Positions 43,318-51,645 of a DNA stretch of 64,000 nucleotides are shown here, one piece after another (the stretch's first letter is position 1; the number at the start of each line of letters is the position of its first letter). The notes beneath the pieces were generated by a model. That model worked only from the letters and a program-made list of their open reading frames with translations, made no database searches and was not told the DNA's origin. Source of the DNA: Bacteroidales bacterium (GTDB taxonomy: Bacteria; Bacteroidota; Bacteroidia; Bacteroidales; UBA932); assembly GCA_017447265.1 (NCBI GenBank), contig JAFSOA010000016.1, positions 1 to 64,000 of the forward strand. Direction: 5' to 3'. Position numbers and translations under genes: made by a program.

Positions 43318-45165
43318 TTATTTCTTGTTCTGCCGCGCCTGTTCCTGCTGGGCCTTGTAGGCAGCTTCCAGACGCTGCTGGAACTTCGATTTCTTGACTG
43401 GTTCCTTCGAATTGGCCTTCTTCTTCAGGTCTTCGTAGATCTTGTCTTCGTCGATGAACCATTTGCGGATGGCCCAGTTCTGCCCGATGGTGATGATGTT
43501 GGAGAGCAGGTAGTAGTAGCTCAGACCGGCCGAGAGGTTGTTGCAGATGAACACCATCATGATCGGCATCAGCCAAACCTGCATGAATTCCATGCCGGGC
43601 ATGGTCTGCGTGCTGGCCTGCTGCGACATCGTCATCTTGGAGTAGCCCCACATGGAAACACCCATCAGCAGGGCGAAGAGCGAGATGTGGTCGCCGTAGA
43701 GCGGAATCTTGAAGCCGAAGTCCAGGATCGAGTCGTAGGCGCTCAGGTCGTGGCACCAGAGAAAGCCCTGCTGGCGCAACTCGATGGAAGCCGGGAAGAA
43801 GCGGAACATGGCCCACAGGATCGGGAACTGGAGCAGGATGGGGAGGCATCCGCCCCACATGCTCACGCCGGCCCGCTTGTAGAGGTCCATGGTGGCCTGC
43901 TGCTTCTTCATGGCATCTTCCTGGCGGGGGTATTTCTCGTTGATCTTGTCGATCTCAGGCTTGAGTACCCGCATCTTGGCGGTGGACGCGTAGGATTTCC
44001 AGGTGAGCGGCGAGATCACGAGCTTGATCATGATGGTCAGGATCAGGATGATCAGGCCGTAGCTGCTGATGAAACGGCTCAGCCAGTTGAAAGTCGGGAT
44101 GATGACAAAGCGGCTGATGGTGCCGATGACCTTACCACCCAGCGGAATCACCTTCTCAAAGTCTTCGCCGTAGCTCTTCAGGGTGTAGAAGTGGTTCGGA
44201 CCGAAGTAGAAATTGAAGGGGAGGGTGAAGTCGGCGCTGCGGTTGTCGAGGGCGACGCTCATCTCGGCGCCCGACTGCATCAGGTTGCCTTCGGGATCCT
44301 TGTCGGGATAGAAGCGGTTGACCAGCTTGCCGGCAGGGAAACCGTTCTCCGACACGAAGATGGCCGAGAAGAACTGCTGCTGGAAGCCGAACCAGCGGAT
44401 GGTGGAGTTGAAGTTTTCCTCCGCCATGTCGCGGCGCTTGCCAAGGGTCTTTACTTCGTTGTTGGCCAGATATTTATAAGCGACACCCGAGTAGTTGCGC
44501 TCGTTCTGGTAGCCTTTCTCGAGGCGGGGCACGTCGAGTACCCACTTGAGGGTCATCTGTCCGGTGCGGCGGTCGAGCACCTGGTCCATGCCCACGAAGT
44601 GCAGCCGGTAGCCCAGCATGTAGCTGTCGCCGGCCAGGGAGTACACGGCGTCCACCCAGGCGTGCTCCTCGAACTGGAGGCGCAGGGTGAGGGTGCTGTC
44701 GGTGCTCTCGACGGGGCGGAAATGCAGGTCGCTGGTGTTCACCCACTGGTTGGTGTTGAGCTCCAGGTCGAAGAGGCTCTTGTCGGGACGCACCAGGAAG
44801 AGGGCGGCGCTGTCATAGGTATAGTAGTCCTTGATGCGCACCTCGTAGGGTTGGGCGCCCTTGGAACTGATCCGGATGGCCACCTTGCTGTTTTCCAGGG
44901 TATAGTAGGCGGTTTCGGCCTGACTGGCCTGGTTGAGGTACTGGTCCTGATAGTCTTCACCGGCATCCGGGACGCTTTCGTCGAGGCCGGTGCTGTCGGC
45001 GTCGGCCTCCTCGCCGCGTTCAAGGGCGGCGACGGTGGCCAGGGAATCCCGCAGGAGTGCCTCCTGCTGGCGCTGGTTGACCTGCTTGGTGTTGTACCAG
45101 CTGAACAACAGCAGGATAACGCCGATCAGGGCAAAGCCGATGATGCTGCTTCTCTTGTCGTTCAT
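43318..45165 (-). CDS. yidC: membrane protein insertase YidC
   Basis: A 615-residue inner-membrane insertase in the gram-negative form. One N-terminal transmembrane helix (IIGFALIGVILLLFSWY) is followed by a large periplasmic domain (~50-355). The five-helix core contains the hydrophilic-groove arginine in MIKLVISPLTWKSYAS and the hairpin ending in GGCLPILLQFPILWAMF. The cytosolic tail is basic. It follows the DUF349 gene by 3 bp. Confidence 0.95.
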   Translation of the reverse strand: MNDKRSSIIGFALIGVILLLFSWYNTKQVNQRQQEALLRDSLATVAALERGEEADADSTGLDESVPDAGEDYQDQYLNQASQAETAYYTLENSKVAIRISSKGAQPYEVRIKDYYTYDSAALFLVRPDKSLFDLELNTNQWVNTSDLHFRPVESTDSTLTLRLQFEEHAWVDAVYSLAGDSYMLGYRLHFVGMDQVLDRRTGQMTLKWVLDVPRLEKGYQNERNYSGVAYKYLANNEVKTLGKRRDMAEENFNSTIRWFGFQQQFFSAIFVSENGFPAGKLVNRFYPDKDPEGNLMQSGAEMSVALDNRSADFTLPFNFYFGPNHFYTLKSYGEDFEKVIPLGGKVIGTISRFVIIPTFNWLSRFISSYGLIILILTIMIKLVISPLTWKSYASTAKMRVLKPEIDKINEKYPRQEDAMKKQQATMDLYKRAGVSMWGGCLPILLQFPILWAMFRFFPASIELRQQGFLWCHDLSAYDSILDFGFKIPLYGDHISLFALLMGVSMWGYSKMTMSQQASTQTMPGMEFMQVWLMPIMMVFICNNLSAGLSYYYLLSNIITIGQNWAIRKWFIDEDKIYEDLKKKANSKEPVKKSKFQQRLEAAYKAQQEQARQNKK

Positions 45166-45168
45166 GCG

Positions 45169-47040
45169 CTACTCCTGCTCGTGCTGACGGTCGAATTCCT
45201 TGATCTCTTCTTCGAGCTGGGCAAGTTCCTGTCTGGCGATGTCAATCTTTTTGTTGAGCTCTTCCAGCAGGGCTTCGGCGTTCTTCGAAGAGGCGAAGAA
45301 GCCCATGTTGTTCTCCCAGGTGGCGATCTCCTGTTCCTTCTTCATGAATTTCTGGACCAGGCGGTCGCGTTCGCTGCGGACGGTGCGCTCAGCCTTGCCG
45401 GCGAAGCGGCCGGCCGACTCGCGGAATTCACCGAATTTCTCGCTGACAGCCTTGCGGAACGCATCCTGGATGCGGGCCTTTTCCTTGAAAGGCACGAAGC
45501 CGATGGCATTCCAGCGCTCCTGGAATTCGCGCAGGGCTTCGCGGGCTTCTTCCTTGCCCTCCACCTCGAAGGCACGGATCTCGTCGATGAGCGCGCGTTT
45601 CTTCTGGAGGTTTTCGGTCTGCTCGGAGTTCACGTTGCCGAAGTGCTTGTCGCGATTGTCGAAGAAGGCGTCGCAGGCGGCGCGGAAGCGCTTCCAGACC
45701 TGCTCGGATTTCTTGCGGGAGACGGGGCCGATCTCTTTCCACTGCTTCTGAAGCTCGATGAAGGCTTCGGACGTCTTCTTCCAGTCGTCGTTGTCTTTCA
45801 AGGCCTCGGCCTTCTCGCAGAGTTCCAGCTTCCTGGTCAGGTTCTCCTGCATCTGGCTCTTGAAGTCGGAATAGAATTCACGCTTCTTGGCGAAGAACTC
45901 GTCGCAGGCAGCGCGGAAGCGGTCGTATACTTTCTGGTTGTCTTTCTTGGAAGCGAAACCGATCTTCTTCCATTCTTTCTGGATGTTCTCGATCTCCTTG
46001 GTCAGGGCGTTCCAGTCGGTGGAATCCTTGACTTCGCTTTGGGCGATGGCTTCCACCTTCTCGCAGAGGGCCGTCTTGGCTTCCAGGTTCTCTTTCTGGT
46101 TGCCTTTCTGACTTTCGAAGAAAGCCTGATGTTTCTTGTTGATCACGGCGGTGGCGGCGCGGAAACGCTCCCATACCGATTCGCGGAATTCCTTGCTCAC
46201 CGGACCCAGTTCCTTCCACTGCTCGTGGAGCTTCTGCAGGGTGCGGAAGGCGCCCACGACATCCTCCTGCTCAGCGAGGTTTTCAGCCTTCTCGCAGAGG
46301 TTCTCCTTCGCTTCGAGGTTCTTCTTGAAGTCGAGGTCGCGGAACTCCTTGTTGATTTTTACATAGTCGTAGAATTTCTCCACATAGTGCTGGTAGGTGT
46401 CGTACAGGTCCTTGACCTTGGCCTGCGGCACGGGGCCGATGGCACGCCAGCGGTTCTGGATCTCGCGGAAGCGGGGGAAGGTCTGGTTGAGGTCTTCGCT
46501 GGCTTCGACGAGGGCCTTGAGGTCTTCGATCACGGCGAGCTTGGCCTGGTAGTTTTCTTCCTTGTTCTTCTCGAGTTCCTGGGTGTAAGCGGAACGTCTT
46601 ACCTTATATTGGCTGTAAAGATCCTTGAATCCGCGTTCGATCTCGGCGAAGGGATTGACGGAGACGGGCTCGTCGGCCGGCGCTTCGGCATTTTCAGCCG
46701 TTTCGGCGGGCTGTTCGAGGCCCGAGGCGATCTTCTCTTTGCGCAGGTTCTTGTAGAATGCCGCCTTGAGGGCTTCGGCATGCTTGTAGAGCTGCTGCAT
46801 GTTCTCGCCTTCAATCAGGCCCTTGAACGTGTCGACAATCTCCTTGAGACCCTGGTTCGAAAAATCCGTCTTCTCGTTTTCCGTTTCTTTTGCGGTTTCC
46901 GTTTCGGTTTCGGCCGCCGGCACGGCAGGGGTTTCCACTTGTGTTTCCACTTGGGGCTCCGCCTGGGTTTCGACAACTTCTTCCTTTACTTCTACGGGCT
47001 GTTCCTCGATGGGAGCAACCGGGTTCAGATCTTCACTCAT
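45169..47040 (-). CDS. DUF349 repeat protein
   Basis: A 623-residue, highly charged, helical protein. After an acidic, glutamate/valine-rich N-terminus (~1-75) it has about six DUF349 repeats of ~75 residues, each with a core such as W-x-x-I-G-x-[VA]-x-x-x-x-x-x-x-[VL]-[YW]-x-[RT]-[FY]. The end is a coiled coil. The function is unknown. The true ATG is at 47040, just downstream of a -7 box; the longer frame runs into trmD antisense. It is first in the yidC-yggS operon. Confidence 0.85.
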   Translation of the reverse strand: MSEDLNPVAPIEEQPVEVKEEVVETQAEPQVETQVETPAVPAAETETETAKETENEKTDFSNQGLKEIVDTFKGLIEGENMQQLYKHAEALKAAFYKNLRKEKIASGLEQPAETAENAEAPADEPVSVNPFAEIERGFKDLYSQYKVRRSAYTQELEKNKEENYQAKLAVIEDLKALVEASEDLNQTFPRFREIQNRWRAIGPVPQAKVKDLYDTYQHYVEKFYDYVKINKEFRDLDFKKNLEAKENLCEKAENLAEQEDVVGAFRTLQKLHEQWKELGPVSKEFRESVWERFRAATAVINKKHQAFFESQKGNQKENLEAKTALCEKVEAIAQSEVKDSTDWNALTKEIENIQKEWKKIGFASKKDNQKVYDRFRAACDEFFAKKREFYSDFKSQMQENLTRKLELCEKAEALKDNDDWKKTSEAFIELQKQWKEIGPVSRKKSEQVWKRFRAACDAFFDNRDKHFGNVNSEQTENLQKKRALIDEIRAFEVEGKEEAREALREFQERWNAIGFVPFKEKARIQDAFRKAVSEKFGEFRESAGRFAGKAERTVRSERDRLVQKFMKKEQEIATWENNMGFFASSKNAEALLEELNKKIDIARQELAQLEEEIKEFDRQHEQE

Positions 47041-47067
47041 GACTTTACATGTTTTAATAGTAGCTTG

Positions 47068-47075
47068 CAAATATA
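47068..47075 (-). promoter_or_regulatory. -7 box of the DUF349-yidC-yggS operon
   Basis: TATATTTG on the minus strand, 27 nt before the ATG at 47040. Confidence 0.5.
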
Positions 47076-47097
47076 GTCTTTTTTTACAAATAATCGC

Positions 47098-47105
47098 TAT
47101 TTTTG
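47098..47105 (+). promoter_or_regulatory. -7 box of trmD
   Basis: TATTTTTG, 19 nt before the trmD ATG. Confidence 0.5.
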
Positions 47106-47124
47106 TGGGACCGAAGAAAAGCCT

Positions 47125-47799
47125 ATGAGAATCGATATTCTGACCGTCGTTCCGGAACTGCTCGAAAGCCCGCTGGGCTATTCCATCGTCAAGCGCGCCC
47201 AGGACAAGGGGCTCGTTGAAATCCACGTCCACAACATCCGTGAATACGGCAAGGGCCGCTGGCGCCAGGTCGACGACTACAGTTTCGGCGGCGACGCCGG
47301 CATGGTGATGATGATCGAGCCGGTCTATACCTTGATGGAGAGGCTCAAGGCCGAGCGTCATTACGACGAGATCATCTTCACTTCGCCCGACGGGGAACCT
47401 TTTACACAGGCCGTTGCCAACGAACTGTCCATCAAGGAGAACCTCCTGATTCTCTGCGGCCATTACAAGGGTGTGGACCATCGCATCCGCGAGCATCTGA
47501 TCACGCGCGAGATCACGGTGGGGGATTATGTGCTTTCCGGCGGCGAGCTCCCGGCCGCCATCATGACCGACGCTGTCGTGCGGCTGCTGCCGGGCGCCCT
47601 CGGCGACGAGACTTCCGCTCTTTCGGATTCGTTCCAGGACGGCCTGCTGGCCCCGCCGGTCTATACCCGTCCCGCCGAATTCAACGGCTGGAAAGTGCCC
47701 GAAGTCCTGTTGTCGGGCGACCCCAGGAAAATCGCCGCCTGGCAGGACGAACAGGCCCTCGCCCGCACGAAGGCCCTGCGTCCGGAATTGTTGAAATAG
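47125..47799 (+). CDS. trmD: tRNA (guanine37-N1)-methyltransferase
   Basis: A 224-residue SPOUT enzyme that methylates G37 of tRNAs reading CNN codons, preventing frameshifts. Key segments are [39 protein letters not shown] and the knot [38 protein letters not shown] contains the catalytic aspartate region. The length is normal. It converges with the aldo/keto reductase gene (3-bp gap). Confidence 0.95.
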   Translation: MRIDILTVVPELLESPLGYSIVKRAQDKGLVEIHVHNIREYGKGRWRQVDDYSFGGDAGMVMMIEPVYTLMERLKAERHYDEIIFTSPDGEPFTQAVANELSIKENLLILCGHYKGVDHRIREHLITREITVGDYVLSGGELPAAIMTDAVVRLLPGALGDETSALSDSFQDGLLAPPVYTRPAEFNGWKVPEVLLSGDPRKIAAWQDEQALARTKALRPELLK

Positions 47800-47802
47800 C
47801 CT

Positions 47803-48819
47803 TTACCGCAGCTGGATGGGGGCAGAGAGCTCCTCGATGCGCTGAAGCTCCGTGGCGCTGAACGTGGTGTTGTTCAGGGTCGTGAGGTTGTCCGCCAGCT
47901 GGCTCACGGAGCTGGCGCCGATGATGACCGAGGTTACGCGGCTGTCGTTGAGCAGCCAGGCCAGGGACATCTGTGCGAGGCTCTGCCCGCGCTGGAGTGC
48001 CAGTTCGTTCAGCGCTTTCAACGCTTCCAGCATGCCGGGCGTAAGCATTTCTTCCCGCAGGGAGGTGCCGCGGCGCGCCATGCGGGAATCGGCCGGGACG
48101 CCGTTGAGGTAGCGGCCCGTCAGCAGGCCCTGCTGGAGTGGCGAGAATGCGATGAAGCCGGCGCCGTGCTCATGGCAGAGATCGATGAGGCCCTTTTCCT
48201 GCGGAACGCGGTCCATGATGTTGTAACGGTCCTGATAGAGCAGGCAGGGCACGTCGTGTGATGCGAGATAGCGGTACGCTTCCTGCGCCTTGTCGGCGGG
48301 ATAGCGCGACAGGCCCACGTACAGCGCTTTCCCTTGGCGGACGGCATCCACCAACGCCTGCATCGTTTCCTCAATGGGGGTTTCCGGATCCCAGCGATGG
48401 GAGTAAAAGATGTCAACGTAATCGAGCTTCATCCGCCGAAGGCTCTGGTCCAGGCTGGCCATCAAGTACTTGCGGGAGCCGAAATTACCATAGGGCCCCG
48501 GCCACATGTCCCAGCCCGCCTTGGTGCTGATGAAAAGTTCGTCGCGGTAAGGGCGAAAGGAAACTTCCATCAGCCGGCCGAAGTTCTCCTCCGCCGTGCC
48601 GTATTCCGGGCCGTAGTTGTTGGCCAGGTCGAAGTGGCAGATGCCCTTGTCGAAAGCGTAGTGGGCCATCGCCTTCACGTCCTGGAAGGGTTTGTAGGAG
48701 CCGAAGTTGTGCCACAGGCCCAGGGAAAGGGCGGGAAGCTGGATGCCGGAGCGTCCGCAGCGGCGGTAGGCCATCGTCTCGTACCGGTTGGGGGAAGGGG
48801 CGTAGACAGGTTCAATCAT
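47803..48819 (-). CDS. YghZ-type aldo/keto reductase
   Basis: A 338-residue NADPH-dependent TIM-barrel reductase. RCGRSGIQLPALSLGLWHNFG, the catalytic tyrosine in LANNYGPEYGTAE, and IFYSHRWDPETP with the active-site histidine match the YghZ/Kv-beta-like group, which reduces L-glyceraldehyde-3-phosphate and methylglyoxal. The ATG at 48819 is used, 24 nt after a -7 box at 48843-48850; an earlier in-frame start overlaps that promoter. Confidence 0.87.
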   Translation of the reverse strand: MIEPVYAPSPNRYETMAYRRCGRSGIQLPALSLGLWHNFGSYKPFQDVKAMAHYAFDKGICHFDLANNYGPEYGTAEENFGRLMEVSFRPYRDELFISTKAGWDMWPGPYGNFGSRKYLMASLDQSLRRMKLDYVDIFYSHRWDPETPIEETMQALVDAVRQGKALYVGLSRYPADKAQEAYRYLASHDVPCLLYQDRYNIMDRVPQEKGLIDLCHEHGAGFIAFSPLQQGLLTGRYLNGVPADSRMARRGTSLREEMLTPGMLEALKALNELALQRGQSLAQMSLAWLLNDSRVTSVIIGASSVSQLADNLTTLNNTTFSATELQRIEELSAPIQLR

Positions 48820-48842
48820 GGTGGATTCGTTTTTACTTGCTA

Positions 48843-48850
48843 CAAATATA
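48843..48850 (-). promoter_or_regulatory. -7 box of the aldo/keto reductase gene
   Basis: TATATTTG on the minus strand. Confidence 0.5.
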
Positions 48851-48885
48851 ATCTTTTTCTGATAGCGCAAGTGGGGAGTTTTTTG

Positions 48886-48893
48886 TAATTTTG
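48886..48893 (+). promoter_or_regulatory. -7 box of the two-component operon
   Basis: TAATTTTG, with the ATG at 48903 only 9 nt away, so the leader is minimal. Confidence 0.5.
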
Positions 48894-48902
48894 GCTTCGC
48901 TT

Positions 48903-50303
48903 ATGATGCTCAGAAAAGGAAAAATCCTCATTGTAGATGACAACGCCGGCATCCGCCAGGCGTTGCAGATCCTCTTGCCGGCGCATTTTTCGGAGGTGGA
49001 GACACTGCCTTCTCCGAGGACGCTGGTCAGCACGCTGGAGCATTTCCGGCCCGACGTGGTGCTGCTGGACATGAATTTCAACACGTCCATCAATACGGGA
49101 AATGAAGGCCTATACTGGGCCGGGGAGATCAAGAAGATGATGCCGGAAGTGGAAGTGGTGTTGTTTACGGCGTATGCCGACATTCAGCTGGCGGTGGAAG
49201 GGATGAAGCGCGGCGCTTTCGACTTCATCGTAAAGCCCTGGGACAACGAGAAACTCATCGAGGTGCTGACCGCGGCGCGAGACAAGGCCCGGAAGGCGAT
49301 GGGACGGGATGAACGGAAGGCCGATGCACCTGCTGGTGACAGTCCGATGTTCTGGGGCAGTTCCAGGCCGATGGCAGCCATCCGGAAAACCGTCGATAAG
49401 ATTGCCCCTACCGATGCCACCGTCCTGATTACGGGGGAGAACGGCACCGGCAAGGATGTGCTGGCCCGGGAAATCCACGCCCGCAGCCTCCGGAGCGGGA
49501 AACCCATGGTGGCGGTGGATGCCGGCGCCATTACCGAAACCCTGTTCGAAAGCGAGCTTTTCGGCCACGTCAAAGGCGCCTTCACCGACGCCTATACCGA
49601 CCATGTGGGCAAGTTCGAGCAGGCCGACGGCGGCACGCTCTTCCTGGATGAAATCGGCAATATCCCGTTGCACCTGCAGGCCAAGCTGCTGCGGGTGATC
49701 CAGAACCGCAGCGTGGTGCGCGTGGGCGGCACCCAGGCTATTCCGGTAAACATCCGGCTCATCTGCGCAACGAACATGGACCTGGCGGCGCTGGTCCGGG
49801 AAGGGCGCTTCCGCGAGGACCTGTATTATCGGATCAATACGGTACATATCGCGCTGCCGCCGCTCCGGGAACGCCAGGAGGACATCGTCCCGCTGGCGGA
49901 ACTGTTTCTGGAACGGTTTGCCCAGCAGTATCACCGGCCTTTGCGTGGCATCGCCCCCGATGCGGCCGCCAGGCTGACGGAGGGCCGCTGGAGCGGCAAT
50001 ATCCGCGAACTGCAGAACTGTATCGAGAAAGCGGTCATTCTTTCTGACGGTAAGGAGCTGACGGAAAAGGATATCCGAAGAGATGCCGGATCGGGGTCCG
50101 GCATGACGGATGGCGGCTCCGTCATTCCGGGCACGTCCGTCACTCCGGGCTTGACCCGGAATCTCCTGCACGACGAAGTCGAAGAGGAACGTCTGGTCCG
50201 CGAAGCGGTCACGCGCTGCAACGGCAACATCTCCGCTGCTGCCAAGATGCTGGGCGTCAGCCGGCCTACGCTGTACGCCAAAATGAAGAAATACGGGCTG
50301 TAA
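48903..50303 (+). CDS. NtrC-type response regulator with in-frame repeat insertion
   Basis: A 466-residue regulator with a receiver (ILIVDDNAGIRQ; phosphorylated aspartate in VVLLDMNF), an AAA+ sigma-54 activator domain (Walker A GENGTGKDVLA, Walker B TLFLDEIGN) and a C-terminal Fis helix-turn-helix (ISAAAKMLGVSRPTLYAKMK). The usual GAFTGA loop reads GAFTDA. From memory this change is common in Bacteroidetes and may mean it works on a different sigma form. Residues ~394-421 are translated from dispersed palindromes (50082-50165) inserted in the linker before the Fis helix. The cognate kinase gene follows. Confidence 0.88.
   Translation: MMLRKGKILIVDDNAGIRQALQILLPAHFSEVETLPSPRTLVSTLEHFRPDVVLLDMNFNTSINTGNEGLYWAGEIKKMMPEVEVVLFTAYADIQLAVEGMKRGAFDFIVKPWDNEKLIEVLTAARDKARKAMGRDERKADAPAGDSPMFWGSSRPMAAIRKTVDKIAPTDATVLITGENGTGKDVLAREIHARSLRSGKPMVAVDAGAITETLFESELFGHVKGAFTDAYTDHVGKFEQADGGTLFLDEIGNIPLHLQAKLLRVIQNRSVVRVGGTQAIPVNIRLICATNMDLAALVREGRFREDLYYRINTVHIALPPLRERQEDIVPLAELFLERFAQQYHRPLRGIAPDAAARLTEGRWSGNIRELQNCIEKAVILSDGKELTEKDIRRDAGSGSGMTDGGSVIPGTSVTPGLTRNLLHDEVEEERLVREAVTRCNGNISAAAKMLGVSRPTLYAKMKKYGL
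50082..50165. repeat. two palindromes read in frame within the NtrC-type gene
   Basis: 50082-50108 is an ATGCCGGA/TCCGGCAT hairpin matching 23454-23479. 50121-50165 is of the CATTCCGGGCTTGACCCGGA kind. Together they add about 28 residues rich in G, S and T. Confidence 0.7.
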
Positions 50304-50330
50304 TGTCATTCTGAGCGAAGCGAAGAATCT
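50304..50330. repeat. dispersed palindrome directly before the kinase gene
   Basis: TGTCATTCTGAGCGAAGCGA type, the inverse of the copy at 9957-9981. It fills the whole gap between the regulator stop and the kinase ATG, so it also replaces the kinase ribosome-binding region. Confidence 0.65.
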
Positions 50331-51206
50331 ATGTCCACCTGGCAAATCATCCTTCTCTGCGTCATCGTTGCCGTCATCGCGGCAGTGATTGCAACCCTCC
50401 GGACTCGCCGGAAGGACATCAAGAAGGTGGCCTACATGATGGATGCGATGGAGGACGGGGAACTGAATTTCCGTTTTCAGGACAGGAACAAGTTCAATCG
50501 TACACTGAACCGTATCCGGACCATCTTCGAGAAGCAGCGCCAGGCCCACGAGCAGGATTCCTGGACCAAGCTCATCCGCGTGCTCACGCACGAGATCATG
50601 AATACGGTGTCGCCGATTGCGTCCCTCTCCGATGCCCTGGCCCAGTCGATGGACGAAAACGGCCACAGCGAACTGGACGTGAAGACCGGGCTGGATACCA
50701 TCAGTGACTCTTCCAAAAACCTCATCAAGTTTGTGGAGACCTACCGCCAGCTCTCCGGCGTGGCCCGGCCTTTGCGAAAGGCTGTTGACTTGCAGGAGCT
50801 GATGGACCAGGTCATATCGCTGAACAGCGAGTATGCCGCCTCCTGCGGCGCAACCTGCGTCTATCGACCCGAAGAGCCGGACCTGATGCTTTACGCCGAT
50901 GAGGGGCAAATCTCGCAGATCTTCATCAACCTGATCAAGAATGCCCTGCAGGCCGGGGCGAAGCACATCGACATCAGTGCCAGGATGGGCAAAGAGGATG
51001 ATGTCATCATTCAGGTTACCAATGATGGTGCGCCTATTCCTGTCTCTGCACAGGAGCAAATCTTTGTGCCTTTCTATACCACCAAGAAGGAAGGATCGGG
51101 CATCGGCCTCTCCCTGGCCCGCCAGATCATGCGGCAGCACAACGGCACCATCGACCTCGTCCGGAGCGATACGGAGCGGACGGTCTTCCAGCTGGTGTTC
51201 CGATAG
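50331..51206 (+). CDS. compact sensor histidine kinase
   Basis: A 291-residue kinase with one N-terminal transmembrane helix (IILLCVIVAVIAAVIATL), a short HAMP-like linker and almost no periplasmic sensor. The phosphorylated histidine is in LTHEIMNTVSPI. The ATPase domain has the N box (NLIKNALQAG), the G1-like VTNDGAPI and the G2 box GSGIGLSLARQIM. It is probably the partner of the NtrC-type regulator encoded upstream. It likely senses a cytosolic or membrane signal. The start follows directly on a repeat element. Confidence 0.85.
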   Translation: MSTWQIILLCVIVAVIAAVIATLRTRRKDIKKVAYMMDAMEDGELNFRFQDRNKFNRTLNRIRTIFEKQRQAHEQDSWTKLIRVLTHEIMNTVSPIASLSDALAQSMDENGHSELDVKTGLDTISDSSKNLIKFVETYRQLSGVARPLRKAVDLQELMDQVISLNSEYAASCGATCVYRPEEPDLMLYADEGQISQIFINLIKNALQAGAKHIDISARMGKEDDVIIQVTNDGAPIPVSAQEQIFVPFYTTKKEGSGIGLSLARQIMRQHNGTIDLVRSDTERTVFQLVFR

Positions 51207-51393
51207 GCGAAAGTGTAAAGTTTTTGACACCCTGCTGTAAATCAGTCGTTTATAGGGTGTGTGGTACAAATGTGATACGGCCGATGGAGAGGTTTTCGTA
51301 AGGAAATCCGAGCAAAAATAAATGTGATTGGGGCCGAAATAATTTTCAAAAATCTTCAATTTTTTTGTCCGGTCCGTCAAATAGCATAAGAAA

Positions 51394-51423
51394 ACCCTCC
51401 GGAATCTCACGACTGCGGAGGGT
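51394..51423. terminator. hairpin next to the gene fragment
   Basis: Perfect 8-bp arms flanked by A-rich (5') and T-poor (3') sequence; on the minus strand it is followed by T residues, so it suits the minus-strand fragment. Confidence 0.5.
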
Positions 51424-51464
51424 AAAATGGTTAGGTTTGGCGGAAACGCCAGAGAGAGTTTCGA

Positions 51465-51552
51465 CTACGGCTCACCGCCACCGGCCGCAGCAGCGGCCCA
51501 CTTGACTTCGGCCAGCATAGTGCCGGACTTCTCGCCGGTGCTGGAGTTGACG
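51465..51552 (-). pseudogene. 3' fragment duplicated from the gene at 54862-55648
   Basis: 87 of 90 bases of 51463-51552 match 54860-54949. It would encode the same last residues (VNSSTGEKSGTM...GGGEP, stop), but nothing of the gene is present upstream of 51552. It is a remnant of a duplication or a rearrangement endpoint. Confidence 0.7.
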
Positions 51553-51645
51553 ATGCAAAAGATAGACTGTATTTAAGGTCAATTAGTTACGTGATTCGTG
51601 GTACAAATGCGGTACAGAATCTAACGAAACAAGGATTAACAAGCA

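Larger units (their letters stand above)
51207..51645. other. gene-free boundary region
   Basis: No intact gene. It contains a hairpin ACCCTCCG/CGGAGGGT (51394-51401, 51416-51423), a scrap of a gene (51465-51552), and two similar motifs GTGGTACAAATG with GTAC/ATAC tails (near 51270 and 51600) that could be old recombination sites. It marks the change from housekeeping to accessory DNA. Confidence 0.45.

Noticed and set aside
43276-47076. A 1266-codon open frame on the plus strand opposite yidC and the DUF349 gene
   Set aside because: It runs antisense to well-recognised genes, has low-complexity E/L/V/G content and no recognisable domain; it is a by-product of GC-rich codon use.
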